Of a stretch of DNA of 64,000 bases, positions 1 through 12,094 are shown piece after piece. Source of the stretch: Dryococelus australis (lineage: Eukaryota; Arthropoda; Insecta; Phasmatodea; Phasmatidae). The number at the start of each line of letters is the position of its first letter. The stretch's first letter is position 1. The stretch lies in the NCBI GenBank assembly GCA_029891345.1, contig CM057009.1, positions 301,607,466 to 301,671,465 of the forward strand. Reading direction: 5' to 3'. Both the position numbers and the translations under genes were made by a program. Below the pieces are notes generated by a model. The model saw nothing but the letters and a program-made list of their open reading frames with translations, was not told the DNA's origin and did no database searches.

Positions 1-180
1 TACATTCAGACGCAATAAAGTAGCTTCGTATTATCAGGTTATTGAAATACCTATAGTAAATTATTAAACTATTTCAACTTTTAGTAATGTTAGAGCGTTT
101 GTTGTTGCACGTGCTATTTTTTCATGTTTAAATTAGTAGTATTGTTTAGCGCGAATAACCTAACTGCTTCACGAACAGTA

Positions 181-355
181 ATTTTCTAGTTACAGCGGCG
201 AAGAATGCTTCGTGTATCCTCGGCATTGTTCGCTCCCGAGAACCGAAGCTGCTGGAAATACGGAGAAGGTTCCGTATTTTGTACGAGCGGGAGTTCAGTT
301 CTGTATTTTGTCATTAGAGAGCGCGTTTCCATATAATAATTGCATATGTCCTTAA
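181..355 (+). repeat. Dispersed repeat family R1, copy 1
   Basis: This stretch shares long blocks with two other places in the window: 2755-2945 (opposite strand) and 38100-38335 (same strand). Shared words include GTTACAGCGGCGAAGAA, CTCGGCATTGTTCG and GAAGCT followed by GGAAATACGGAGA. The copies differ by many substitutions, so the family is old. No coding frame is shared. The class of element is unknown to me; a non-autonomous transposon is the simplest reading. Confidence 0.6.
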
Positions 356-429
356 AAAAAATTCCGCAAGGGTGCGGTAATTTACAAGAGTGTACGTGAA
401 GCGAAATGGCTACTAATTCGTTGACACTT

Positions 430-905
430 CAGCGGCCTTTCCACTACGTCGTAACATACGTCACAGTTTGAGTGTCTGCCTGTGGAGAACTCTGGTTTGG
501 TGACTCGCCAGGCATGCCCCGGGGGCGATCCTCCCCGCCCGTGAGCCGGGAGATCAAAGAGGCCGGCCCAGCAACAGGCTTTCGTTGTTGGTAGGGACGG
601 ACGGCGCAAACAAGCTGGCCGCGCAACGTCGCGCGAACGCGTGCTGGTGGAATAGGCCGCTTTCCAGCAGGCGGGAGTGACGTCAGCCTCGCACGCGACA
701 CGGGCCGATCTGCTCCGCGAGCATCTTGGAGAGGGACTGGCAGTGGCGACATAGCCCGTGAAGGTGTTACGGGAAAGGGGCGAGAGGGGTGCTGAGCTGA
801 ACCGGGTTGCACGGTGACGCGGCCGCGCGTAAAACAGGGCGCCGCTCACTTGTTCGGCTCTTCTCGGCTCGGCTCGGCTCTGATCGGAACCGGCAACTTC
901 CGCGC
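430..905. other. GC- and CpG-rich block without a credible gene
   Basis: The base composition changes sharply from AT-rich flanks to a CpG-rich stretch ending in CTCGGCTCGGCTCGGCTCTG. Open frames of up to 155 codons exist on the minus strand, in two overlapping frames, but they are Arg/Ser/Pro-rich as expected of random GC-rich sequence and show no family motif. It could be a promoter island or transposon debris. I make no gene call. Confidence 0.4.
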
Positions 906-989
906 ACTTGATCAGACCACATCGCCGTCTTTCAATCCCTACTCCCTACGCTTGAGTCCGTTGATATGCTCACGACACAAGTAGGCTGG

Positions 990-999
990 TATATAAAAG
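990..999 (+). promoter_or_regulatory. Possible TATA box
   Basis: The sequence TATATAAAAG lies just downstream of the GC-rich block. Weak initiator-like words (TCAGATT, TTACAGTT) follow 35-45 bases on. No supported coding region lies downstream, only a microsatellite, so this may be chance. Confidence 0.2.
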
Positions 1000-1259
1000 T
1001 GAGCATTTTTCCTACGAAGAAGGTTTTCAGATTACAGTTGCGTGTAGCGAGATACAGAAACGATTAGCAAGATTCTGGATTCATAATATATTTTAATAAC
1101 TATTAATTTTGTACCTTCAGGGATCTCAGAAGATACAAGAACTCATAGTAACGATGTAATACTATAATATGTTGTTTTGTAGGTCCATTGTTAAAGATTA
1201 ATATAGGCCTATTTACAATGCATGTCAGTGGTTTCTTATATTACAAATTTTACTACGGA

Positions 1260-1428
<169 letters not shown>

Positions 1429-1499
1429 GAGAGCCTATGCACATACACACTTACATGTTGTCATTGATACTTTTCAATATATAAGTGTGACACTTTTTC

Positions 1500-1990
1500 C
1501 ATCCAGACAGATCGGAGCTTCAGAACTTTTTGCTCTGGACATCAACCCAGCGAGTTCTGTTCGGAGCTGACGGCAGAAAGCCGAGGCTAGCCGAGTTGGG
1601 CATTGGAAGTGCGCGGGCTGCTACGTGAAAACGTGCTTTTTTAAATTTTATTTTTCCGAAACGTCCGTTCCGAGCCGAGCCGAGCAGATCCGACCTGAAC
1701 AAACGTGCGCTCTCCTTGACACTGCCCCCTCCAAGTCCATTAGTCCCGAACATAATCTGCAACATTCGGGACTCTTCTTAGAAAGCCTGTGTGTGGTGAC
1801 GGAAGGTCACTTGGCCTGCCCCTCCCGCAACATCCCCCCCCCCCCGGTCAGGCCCAAATCCACCCAAAAACCGGCCACACTGTGAGCCAACACTGTCAGG
1901 TCCCTACATTCGGGACAAACGGCCGTCCCGAATGGCCCTCTAAAATATTCCGGACACGGCCTTGAAAATCGGGACGTCTGGTCACCTCAC
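1500..1990. other. GC-rich block with possible hAT-type transposon end
   Basis: This block contains several copies of the words CCCGAA, TTCGGGAC and CGGGAC, partly as inverted repeats, and ends in CGGGACGTCTGGTCACC. Read on the minus strand this begins GGTGACCAGACGTCCCG, which resembles terminal sequences of some hAT transposons. I cannot find the partner end or a transposase. Part of it (1669-1700, GAGCCGAGCCGAGC) is complementary to the CTCGGCTCGGCTCGG of 855-880. Confidence 0.25.
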
Positions 1991-1999
1991 ACTGGCTGT

Positions 2000-2754
2000 C
2001 CTTCTCTAAATGCCTCGCCCACAAACCTCTGGTCTCATCGAGCATTCTGTTATACTTTGCGTTTTAAGGTTTGGTCAAGAGATCCGTGAGAAATAAACTA
2101 GGAATAGGGATAAAGAAATCGTTAAAAAATAACTACAGGTATTTGTAAGACTTAAAATAGATATATATTTATTATACGAATAGTGGCCTCGGTATAAACG
2201 GAATTAAGGCCAGAGGGAAGATCGAAAAGGATAATAAGGAAAAGGACTTGTCCAACTTCGAACTCGTGTCCGCTCGCTCCCCCGCCAGGGAGTGTGGAAG
2301 ACGTCCAGGCAGCTGGTAGCTCGCCGAATGCGATTATCACTCAGTTCGGAGCCCTGCCTGCTCTTCTCGACCCTCTCCTTCTGCTGCTCCCCCCCCCCCT
2401 TGATTGTGATTGGTTGTGATGTGGTTTGTAGGTGGAGCTTAGCTTCAGATAGCTGATAACCATTCGTCACTTTGACTAGTCATCTGGACCCTAGAATGTG
2501 GCCCTAACTCGGCAGATTGTCCAGCTTGTTTGGACTTCCAAAATTTCAGCTCAGATTTGGAAAATGTTTTACAAACAGCGTGCTACCCTCTTTTCAGGAA
2601 TGCGTGAGCGACTTTCACGATGGGCGAGTTTGTGTAACGAAGAGAAGCCGAGTGAAACGATTCGTTCTGACAGTTGACTGCGCCAGCTGAAACATGATGC
2701 CTCTTCTCCTACTGCTCCTTTCAGCCCGTTGAAAATTTCCTTAGCCTACATCCA
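2000..2754. other. No gene seen
   Basis: Unique-looking mixed sequence. Short open frames on the minus strand (60-90 codons) carry no recognisable motif. A C-run lies at 2388-2399. Confidence 0.5.
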
Positions 2755-2945
2755 AGGGAAAGTTTTACGGAAATGTAGAGGTTTTATATTGAAACACGAT
2801 CCGTGATGAAAACTGGAGCTGAGCTCGGTAAATACAAAATAGGCAATGTCTCCATATTCCCCGAAGCTTCGGGTTTCGGGAACGAACAATGCCGAGTCTA
2901 CACGAAGCTTTGCTCGGCCCTGCAGCCAGAAAATTTTAGTTTCTC
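2755..2945 (-). repeat. Dispersed repeat family R1, copy 2
   Basis: Read on the minus strand it matches copies 1 and 3: CTTCGTGTAGACTCGGCATTG, then GAAGCTTCGGGGAATATGGAGA, then TTTCCGTAAAA. The minus-strand 81-codon open frame across it is not conserved in the other copies, so it is not a gene. Confidence 0.6.
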
Positions 2946-3775
2946 CGGTAGTTAGGATATCAAAGCTACTTGTGCCCATTCCTTCAGCCATAAAAAAGAG
3001 CGTCAGTCACCTGTAGACCTAATTATCGGCAATATTTAAAACACTTAAACATTAATATAAACTGAGAATATTGTGTATGGCACATTCATTGAAATGGCAC
3101 GTTAATGCCATACAATATCACAAGAAATTTGTAGGTTCAATGGAGTCTACATCCGTAATGTATGTGGCCACACACCGTCTTATGGCGCAGGGGGCTCCGG
3201 GTTCGAGTTCGGGCAAGGAATAGGTGCATTTGTGTATGATTGCAAAAACGGTCACATTATTGCAAGTGAATGTGTGGCACGCAAAATAATAAAAAATTGT
3301 GGTCAGTGTTATAGACCCCAAGAGTTTTGATTCATGTTTAAATCTCGCTACATAATTTAATAAAAAAAAAGTTTTTACATTTATTTTTAGACACATTGAA
3401 ACACCCGCAATAACTAAAATTCCAGATTTTTCGTAGCCTACTGTAAATTTTTTTAAAATCAGAAATTTAAAAAATATCAGCAGGCAAGTTTACGGATAGG
3501 TTAAGTGATTTCAAGGAAAGTTCTCTAATAAAAGCACTTTTCCGTAAAACGACGATTATTTTATTACCAGTGAACGTTCCTTAGCTAGGCCCCTTGTATC
3601 CTTCAAGGAGGTTTTGCGGTCCCGCCTGTTTCGAGTAACGGCACTACGGAGGGTGGCATGTGACGTCACTGCGGTGCAGCGCTCCCCTGAGTCTAGGGCC
3701 ACCCGTGCGTCATTCATTGCTAGTTTCGGACAGCGGGTCTACCCGACCTGTTTCGTTGTGAACTCGTAGTCATAC
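2946..3775. other. No gene seen
   Basis: AT-rich, with a GC-richer patch at about 3580-3770 that contains the CRE-like palindrome TGACGTCA near 3661. Around 3180-3225 the word GGGTTCGAGTTCGGG resembles a tRNA B-box but no A-box or stem supports a tRNA. Confidence 0.4.
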
Positions 3776-3821
3776 CTGGCGCCAACGAGCATTTACTTCT
3801 GGCGCCAACGAGCATCTACTT
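3776..3821. repeat. Two-copy 23-bp tandem repeat
   Basis: The 23-base unit starting CTGGCGCCAACGAGCAT occurs twice in direct succession with one difference. Confidence 0.9.
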
Positions 3822-5323
3822 CTGCGGTAAGAGAGAAGAAACTCACGCATACACGCATACAACTTGTGTCGCTTGTTTTTAACTTCCGACTCTGTGAGGA
3901 CGACGGCAGCGACAAAGTTCACGTGGCGAGAATTGGAAACACAAACTTGCGCATGCGCACAGCAGCCCTCCCCCAACACCTCATTTTTTTTTTGTTTCTA
4001 TTTCGTAGAATTCGTTTTGTTTATGTTTTGCGCGTAGGCGTGTTTAACCTACTTTTTAAAATAAATACTGTTATATTACGCGTACGCTTATATGTAGTTT
4101 TGAACCATGGAAAATTACTGCAGTTAATATTTATCTTATGGACACAATAAAAAATGAAGTACAAAGTAAACACGAATGACAGTAAACGCACTTATTACAA
4201 TGGGACAACAGAAGAAATGGCATCAGTTAAATATATTTTTTAACGCACTGCTTTCTTGTGCTTTCAATGTATTGCTAATATAATATTGAATGTCGATTGC
4301 GATCCCTTACAACATAGTCGGGCTTTATTACAAAGTACTTGATTCTGGTTTGTGTAAATAACCGATTAGTACGGAGTTAATAAAGTGCAAATAACACTAC
4401 TTCAAAGCATTTGTTGTGGAAATGCTAACCAAGATTACAACGAAAGTAACATAACCCCTAAAACAATATGTTGCTGCTTACCAGAACACAATAGGCTTAT
4501 TCAAATCGTATAACATATAGATAAAACAGGTAATGCCACACTCGCCTGTATATTATGTGTTCATATAGATCAGGTGGGCTTCACAAATATTTGCTAACTT
4601 GAACAGTGATTGAATCTGTGATCTACTAATTGCGAAAGGCATGCTGTTGCATCATTAGTGAATATGACCATTGTACACACGTGCTTCAGCAAGAAATGAC
4701 AGTTCTCATACATAAACATGATTATCAGACATGTAATTTTATGGTAGGCGTAATGCAAAGCTTACTATTATTCTGAAATAACATTACGAAACCGCGATGG
4801 ATTAAAGTAAATTTATAAATACAATATAATTTTACAATTCTAAACTCGGCTAAGCAAACCCACAGAACTTGACATACCTTAATATGCTTATAAGACAGGT
4901 ATTCCACTTAAATACGTAAGTAATGAAGAGACAAGGGTTCTGAAGGAATGTAACTTTACTTTCAAATATGTTATTTAATTTTGTGCATTTAAATTCATTC
5001 TTCCAACAATATTAAGAGAAATAAACTTAGCCTTTTAGTCTAATAATACAGGTTAACAAGAAACATAACAATACAATTCATTTCAATTCCTTTATTGTTC
5101 CATGTGACTACAAATTTGCGCAATGTATGTAGATTGTATTGCTCGAATTCAATATAAAATAAGTAAATGATATAAAACTCACATTTACAAATAGCGTTCA
5201 ACAATTATAACAAACCAAAATACAAAAAATTCATAAATGGTAAAAAAAAAAAAAAAACCGTTCCAGTAGGAACAACATAAAATCGCTTACAGTAAAAATT
5301 ACACATTACAGTAGGTACTTGCC
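3822..5323. other. AT-rich DNA, no gene seen
   Basis: Beyond a 94-codon frame with no motif (3866-4150), this is low-GC sequence with a poly-A run at 5249-5266. No repeat or RNA gene was recognised. Confidence 0.5.
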
Positions 5324-5706
5324 TATAGTTCATTCATGGTTACTTCCAACTTTATGAAGCCCTGATATAGATTTACTTCCTAGATACTTCTCCGCCACAT
5401 GCAAACAAAACTTAATGGAGTCTATAAAATAACAACAAAGTTATTGGCACACCGCATTTGTGCATACCCAGTGTAATACTATTTTTGCTTAAGGACTATT
5501 TATTTCTAGGTATAACTAACACACCTATTTTCTCTCTGTTTTTATTAATTAAAAATATAAATGTAATGTAATTTATATACAAAATATAAATAAAATTGAA
5601 TTTACCTAAACATAACCAAACATGTGATATATGGGGTGATATTTCAAAGGTTTGATCCAAAAAGCGTGAAGAAAATGCAAATAGACTATACACAAGGTTA
5701 TATACA
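5324..5706 (+). mobile_element. MITE, family with TATAG..TTCA end (copy E, one end only)
   Basis: It begins TATAGTTCATTCATGGTTAC, and the following 380 bases align with 53874-54310: CTTCCAACTTTATGAAGCCCTG, GGAGTCTA, TTGTGTGCA-like and TTTGATCCAAAAAGCGTGAA blocks occur in the same order. The matching right-hand inverted end is not visible, so this copy is truncated or ends in a diverged terminus. No transposase is present. Confidence 0.6.
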
Positions 5707-6403
5707 ACCAAATGGTTTCTGTGCTACATTTTTTAAAAGGATTTGAAAGTATTATCAACATGCAGTGGTAACTTACGTATGTTTATATAACAGAAAACAC
5801 TATCAGCTTAATTTAAATGGTTAAATGTGCTTGTGTATTTCATGTATTTCCCAAAATAAAATTACGGAACATTAATTATGTATGCTGAAAATCTTTGACA
5901 AAAGCAGTAATCCATTAAGTATATCATATTTTATGTTTGGTTTTAATATGTTAAACGGTTTCGATACTACATGGAATTGTGTTGTATAATTTTATGGTAG
6001 AGTACAGGAGACCTTTTGAGAAATGTTATGTATTATGAAACCTTAAGTGTAATATATCATTGCTCTGCGTTAAATACATACGAATTTCAGAATTCTGCAG
6101 TTGTCCTCTAAACTGTGCATTTATAAGCAAAGAATACAATTTCGTAGAAATGTATACAGACTTGAAAAGGATATTATGTCAAATGTTCTAAAAAGATTTT
6201 TGCATGATGCTTTATTGCTACTGTTAAACATAATTGTTATCATAATTTTTTTTGATGTATGAAAATCTTCATTGGAGGTGTTACCAAAAAAAAAACGCAT
6301 CACACAATAAGACTCTTCATAATCATAGTAAAAACCTTTCATAGACTGAAAATTTATACACTTTGTCAATACTGTTTTTACGGCAAAGCACATTGCGTTC
6401 ATT
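5707..6403. other. AT-rich DNA, no gene seen
   Basis: Only short open frames with no motif. Nothing else recognised. Confidence 0.5.
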
Positions 6404-6644
6404 TATAGGCTTTCACGGTAAAGTGAGCACTTTTTAAGGCCCTCCCAAAAGGCATTAACCACTAATAAATATATCTTATTTTAGCCTCTGGCATTAAATT
6501 TTGAGGGTGGTGAAATGTATACACTGTGTTTATTCGTCACATTGCAATGTTTATATTAAAAAGCAGCAGGAAAATGGAAATAGAATGAAAGGAAAAATTA
6601 AGAAGGGCCTTAAAAAGTGCTCACTTTACCGTGAACAGCCTATA
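6404..6644. mobile_element. MITE with near-perfect terminal inverted repeats (copy A)
   Basis: The left end TATAGGCTTTCACGGTAAAG is answered at the right end by CTTTACCGTGAACAGCCTATA, with inverted identity continuing through GTGAGCACTTTTTAAGGCCC. The whole element is about 240 bp and is flanked by TA/TATA, fitting a TA target duplication of the Tc1/mariner type. The same ends occur at 20012, 47048 and 54712. The 65-codon open frame inside is short and not shared by other copies. Confidence 0.85.
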
Positions 6645-7012
6645 GATGTTCATAAGCATGTACTCCTAAAAGTTTTTTCACATATGTCCTGGATATGATT
6701 TCATTACTTCCTGTCCGTTAGGATACACAGGATTTATGAGCTTGAGATGGTACTGTTTAAAGTTCGTTTGTTCAAGTAGAACCAGTTCGTAATGCCCATA
6801 ATTTCTTGTTGTAGTATTGCAGTATCTAGAAAGTGATATCCAAAAGGACAATGAACATAATCCTATAAACTATACTCCATTGGATTCCGTACATGTAAAA
6901 CCAAGTAAATAAGTTAAATTGAAAAGGCACTAGCAAAAATAATATCACTTGTATGCCTAAAATGAATCTCACAACATAATATAAATAAAGGGAACAAATA
7001 AATATATTGTTA
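6645..7012. other. AT-rich DNA, no gene seen
   Basis: No motif-bearing frame or repeat recognised. Confidence 0.5.
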
Positions 7013-7320
7013 CGCACTGCAGCTCGCACGAGCTGCGAACTTTCGTAACAAGTGGTCCGGCGCTGTGGGGAGAGACACACCTCGACTCTCCCCTCCCCCT
7101 GGATCGGCACGCTCGCTGCCTTGTTGCATCCCTTCTCCTGGGAAGCCCGTGGATTATTGATAGCGGTTTTCAAGCTGTCGCGCCGCTCGACTCCTGTCTG
7201 GCATCACAGCCCCTCCTCCCCCCATTTGCCTACAAATGTAGCGAGGGCGCAAGAATATTCTGGGAGTTAGGAAACTCGGCGCAACTCGGGAATTGCCGAA
7301 ATTTCTGGATGACGGCCTAT
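7013..7320. repeat. GC-rich repeat with a short hairpin, related to 42548-42625
   Basis: The start contains GCAGCTCG-CA-CGAGCTGC, an 8-bp stem with a 2-base loop. The minus strand (GGACCACTTGTTACGAAAG...) matches 42548-42625 (GACCACGCATTACGGGAGCT...) including the TGCGAGCT block. The rest is GC-rich and carries no recognised gene. Probably the end of an unidentified repeat. Confidence 0.4.
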
Positions 7321-9645
7321 TTCACTATATTCTGCCGTGGCCCAGCCACCAGCAACAAAAGCAAAAAAGTTTCTCTTATACAGAAAAGTGCTTTAAGGAT
7401 AATATTTGCTAAAACAACCTTCATAATCTTGTAGGTCTTTGTTCAAAAGAGCTAGAATTTTACCACTAGCATGTTACTATATATAGTCTTCAATTTTGTT
7501 TATATCAAAAACCATAATTTCATTATTTCAAAAAAATTAATGTTTTCGTAACCATAACACGAGAAACAAAGAACTCATACACTAACCTCTCGTTAACTTA
7601 AAAACACTTCAGAAAGGGCCGTCTTGCTCATCAACTCAGATTTTTAACAGCTTACTCCAATATTTACATATACTATAAATTAAAATTTTTTTAAGAATGA
7701 ACTAAAATAATTTAAATGTGTAAATCATTTTATTCTTTCGATGAATATTTATGTGAGAAAAAATATATATTGACTACTTCATATATCCAATTATTTCTTA
7801 CTTCCATGTATCCCAATGACAAATGCCTACCCCATGATGTTGGGTGTGGGGGTGCATGTGAACAGCTAGCAAATTATAAGCCGGTGCTTTTTTTTTCTCT
7901 TGGTTTTCACAGGTTTTGGGGTTTTTGGACGAAATGTTTCATTTCAGAAGATGTGAAGCACCGATGTAGAAGAGTACGTTTTAATTATATGTTTCATTTC
8001 CATGTTTCTGTGTATTAATCATGTATCATTTACAACTTAACTTATCCTATATCTCTGTACATTAATGTACTTTTAGAAGATCTATTGGATGGATTCAATA
8101 AACTATAACCAAAACTCTACTTCCTGAAGCACGAGCAATAGGGAACACATAGGCCCACGCCAATTTAACTGCTTCATATTGTTTTCCCGGATAGTTGCAT
8201 ACATTATTTCGTACGAATTTGTTTAAAAAAAAATCATGAAGTAGGCAAATCAAAGCTACCCCACATACACACTATTGCTAGCACTATAGGAAGCAGAGTT
8301 GCGCTTATTTTGTGTGAAATCACAGTTCTAGGGCCATTTATAGAGTTTTGTGGCCTTATTTTTTCTACCACTCTGATGATTTGCTTGTATTTCTTTTGTT
8401 TTTAAATGTTTTTTAGCCCAAAATTTCCCTGGTTTCCATTTCCTTCCTCTCTGTCGTGTACCTTAGCTTGTATATGGCGTACCAATGGGACCATTTTTTA
8501 GTTATAAATAGTAGGTACTATCAATACATACCAATTTATGGTACTGTGAAAGTTTCCTTCAGATGAGCCGCTAACTTCCCATACTGAAACATTCACCAGA
8601 CTCAAAATGGGATTTACCATGGATAATAGATAGTATGGAAAGTCAAATCCTGTTCTCAGAATTTTCAGAGTAGAGAAGAGAAAAAATAACTTTACAGGTT
8701 AGGTAACGGTCAGGCTGTTACAACAAACTGTAGACTCTAGCACGATGAAAAGGATTGGCGTTTCTGCCTTCTTTCTCCGTAGACCACAGATGGGTGTCTT
8801 CTGTGGCAAACACAGCTCACATATACTTATTTTATTTTTATAGTCATCCCGTCTTATCACTGAAAATCGGCACATAATTTTCTGTGGCGTTTACTCAACA
8901 GTTTCAATTACATACAATCAGTTGGTTGTCGGAACATTTGACATATTTGGAACATACACTGTAAGAAATTATTCGAAAATTTACCATACCAGTCTATACG
9001 CTCAGCGAAAAAGCAGGATGGTAATGTTTTACCCTATACATTTGTAGCGTTCCTACATTTGCTCAGGAAACAGCCAAATGCATAGGGAAATTCCCAAATT
9101 TGTATAGTAGCGACGCCTAACATTCCTATGTCTGCAGCTTGATGTGTGGTATTATTAACATATCGTGTATAGGTTAAAAACTTCCAGTAGAGTTTAAGAA
9201 GTTTACCAGGAATTTTTTTACAATCTATGTGAGGAGTCGGCCTAGTTACTTGGCTTGTGCACTACGCTGGGAGAAGACTGTGGACACGTTTATGAGTGCT
9301 GGCGTTACAGCGCAATGGCACAACACATATGTGTAATATTAAAAATAAAACACTTAACAAGGACACTGAAATTTCAAGACCCCTGGAAACCGCATAACAG
9401 GCCCTGCATAAAGGCTGTGCATTTACTCCCCAACAAATAAGGAGCATTGAAATTATTCAGTATCCCAGACCAAAACTCTAGCCATGTGCTCACATAATCC
9501 CAACGAACATACACTAAGCGAACACGGCCATTTTTTGTCGTTGTTTGACACCTGCTACTGGCGCAGCTATTGTCGACAGGGTGGTTTACTGTAACTCCTA
9601 TAAAAAAATAAGCTACCCGTAAGTCCTAAACCAGTTCCCCCTGCA
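7321..9645. other. No gene seen
   Basis: Mixed AT-rich sequence. The longest open frame (7716-8018, 100 codons) has no domain motif and no supporting promoter, so it is not called. A short open frame near 9255-9440 is overlapped by one of equal length on the other strand. Confidence 0.5.
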
Positions 9646-9649
9646 TGGG

Positions 9650-10355
9650 GCCCTATTCTGTAACGTTTACTGCCGTTATATAAAGACATTTACCGCTTAA
9701 CTATCTTTACGAGGCAAAATGGTATCCTGCAACTCAATATGTCGCCATGACTGTCTTTTGAATGCTTCGTGAATGTTTTCATATAAAGACAGGTTAACGA
9801 GGTGTCTTTATAAACGAAGGTGAAAGAAAATGGTCGACGTATTGAAGTTAATTCTAGCAAACTCGTTCCAAAGAAAAAATATACAAAATGCTCCAGAAAG
9901 AATATACATAGGAATAACATTTTGTAATATTTCTGCACAAATAAACAATGTCTGGAATACATTTGAGAATTATGTTTTATAATTAGCATGTTATACACGC
10001 GCCTTAATGTAACTACGAAATGACGGGATCGGCTACGGGCCAGTGCTGTTATCTCGCGGTGTTCAAAATGAACCACTTCTATCAGAAATCTTTGTCTCCA
10101 TAGAAAAAAGTAAATTTATTTTCGAAACATTATTCAAAAATATTTTAGGAAATAAATTTCCTTTGTCATTTAAAATTCACTATAGGCCTAATAACAAAAT
10201 TTATGACACAAGACACTCTATAATAACGGAAAAAAATATAATCCAACAAGCAGATCGTTGATTTCAGAACACAGCTGGCTGCGTTGGCAAACGTACATCT
10301 TTGCACAAATTTATCAATAAAGGTAATGCTTACAGAATACCACATAAAGACTCTC
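9650..10355. mobile_element. Possible non-autonomous DNA element with imperfect inverted ends
   Basis: CCTATTCTGTAACGTTTACTG near 9650 and the complement of GGTAATGCTTACAGAATACC near 10323 form an imperfect inverted repeat, and both are followed inward by ATAAAGAC. The interior (about 700 bp) has no recognised protein. Confidence 0.3.
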
Positions 10356-10604
10356 CATTGTAATGCCCCTCTTTATCATAAAGACAATTACGTTGAACTG
10401 TCTTCAAGCAAGTTCGCAAACTCAAGTTGGAAAATAAGCGTTTTACATTGTTTAGTTTTCTAATTTTTTGCTGTATTTCGCTGGTACAAACAGGAAAGTC
10501 GGTGGTTTATTACTGCTAAGAACCACAATCGCGCATAGAAATGGATTTTTCTTAGTATGTCGTCGTTTTCATGGATGTGGCTGTATAGGCCCACTGTGTT
10601 AAAA

Positions 10605-12090
10605 ATGCCTGCTTGTGTGGTTGCAACTTGTAGAAACGAGTCTGGACGTGGTGTAGGTGAATTATGTTGTCATAGATTTTCAGACGATCATAATATTTTA
10701 CTAAATTGGGTGTTAGCTTGTAAGAACAAGTTCAATCGGAAAAATGTAACTATTTTTTTTTGGATCACTTCGTTTCTAGGGGCCACGGTGGCTGAGCACG
10801 CTCGTCTCCCATCAAGGTGAACCGGGCTCAATACCCGGCCGGGTCACCGGATTTTCGCAAGTGGGAATCGTGCCGGACGATGCCGTTGGTCGGCGGGTTT
10901 TTTTTTTTTTCGGGGATCTCCCGTTTCCCCCGCCCCCTCATTCCGGTGCCGCTCCATATTCACTTCAATCGCCCTCATCGGCTCTCAAGACCTCGCTGTT
11001 AAGAGCCGCCCACATCTCTTAACTCACTCACTCACTCACTTTGTTTCCGAAAACTTCGAAAGAGATTTACAAGCGGAACCTACGGTTCAGAGGAGAAGAA
11101 AATGCATGTTCTAGGCCGCATGTAAATCTGCCGAATAAAATTGTGAACACGTCCCGGGACACAGAACGCCTTTATTCGTGAACCGCGAAGAGAGATCTTG
11201 CGGACGAATTGCACCATTCGGTAATAGAAAGACGTAAGATAAACGATTCTTTACGCAGTAACGCCATGCATGACGAACAACGCGCCCAGACGTCAGCCAG
11301 TCACAGAAGAAGAGATGGAATCAGACGCTACGTTGTCAGCGAAATTCAAACCGCGGTGCAAGAAATTATGTTATTCAAAATGAAAGTGCCTGACCTAGCA
11401 AATGAAATAAAACAGAGACAAGAATGAGAAAATCGTTTGGAAAACTAAAACAAAATGTTGAAACAACAGCTGCTGCAAATGAAAATTTTGTATGCGGAAT
11501 GTGAGTTCACATGAGAAATAAAGTGGCTTTACCACATCCGGCGTCGTCGACTCTCCGAAAATGGACTCTAAATTTGAATTTTAGGCCAGATATTCAAGCT
11601 GACGTGTTGTCAGTCTTTGAATCTGCGTCTAAAATCACGAATAAAAGGGAGTGCTCAATAATTCTGTCATTTGACGAGATGAATGTAGATTCCAGATTAG
11701 GTTATGATCATAGTGAGGATAAAATACTTGTGCCAAATATAAATGAACAAATTAGCATGGTTCGAGGATTGGCTTTAAAGTGGAAACAGCCTATATTTTA
11801 ATACTTAGACAGAAAACTAGGGGAAAACTGCTTTACGAAATAATAATAGCGCTTAAAGAAAGGCAATTTTCTGTTGTTGAAATTGTGAGATGGGTGGAAG
11901 TAATATAGGCTTGTCGAAAGAATTGAATATATCCCCATCCAGTACAACGTTTAGAATCCCCCACAGTAACAACCCTGTGTGGGTTACGCAATATATAAGT
12001 CATGCCACAAAATTTTCACGCAATAATTTTTTTTTTTATTACAGAATACAACTCCCATGTGGAACAGTTGCTAGGAATGATCACGTGTAA
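10605..12090 (+). pseudogene. P-element / THAP9-like transposase relic
   Basis: The P-element transposase family cuts and pastes DNA using an N-terminal THAP zinc finger, a coiled coil, an RNase H-like catalytic domain and a GTP-binding insertion. The order seen here matches. The THAP start is MPACVVATCRNE at 10605 with HRFSDD after it; a SINE interrupts it at 10780-11040 and VSENFERDL resumes after it. A helical stretch lies at 11209-11427. From 11511 come PHPASSTLRKW, SFDEMNV and GLALKWKQPI, matching the conserved P-element transposase region. From 11890, MGGSNIGLSKELNISPSS followed by YRIQLPCGTVARNDHV matches the GTP-binding insertion. Several frames and stops separate these blocks, so it is dead. 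The C-terminal third was not found. THAP9 genes of hosts are the alternative, but the decay argues for a transposon copy. Confidence 0.8.
10780..11040 (+). mobile_element. tRNA-derived SINE, full-length copy 1
   Basis: It begins GGGGCCACGGTGGCTGAGCA (A-box-like) and includes a GGGCTCAATACCCGG B-box-like block, then GTGGGAATCGTGCCGGACGATG, CCCGTTTCCCCCGCCCC and CTCTCAAGACCTCGCTGTTA, ending in (ACTC)n. The same body occurs at 39566, 51285 and, inverted, 52123. A probable target duplication is CACTTCGTTTC (10766-10776) versus CACTTTGTTTC (11037-11047). It inserted into the THAP-coding region of the P-element relic, so it is younger than that element. Confidence 0.85.
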
Positions 12091-12094
12091 GTAA

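Noticed and set aside
382-849. Two long minus-strand open frames (155 and 122 codons)
   Set aside because: They overlap each other in different frames in CpG-rich DNA, are Arg/Ser/Pro-rich and show no motif.
3180-3235. tRNA gene suggested by GGGTTCGAGTTCGGG
   Set aside because: No matching A-box, anticodon arm or acceptor stem.
6826-7173. 115-codon minus-strand frame
   Set aside because: It crosses from a GC-rich repeat into AT-rich DNA with no motif; the opposite strand is equally open.
9690-10076. 128-codon minus-strand frame
   Set aside because: Phe/Tyr-rich with no domain; lies inside a possible non-autonomous element.
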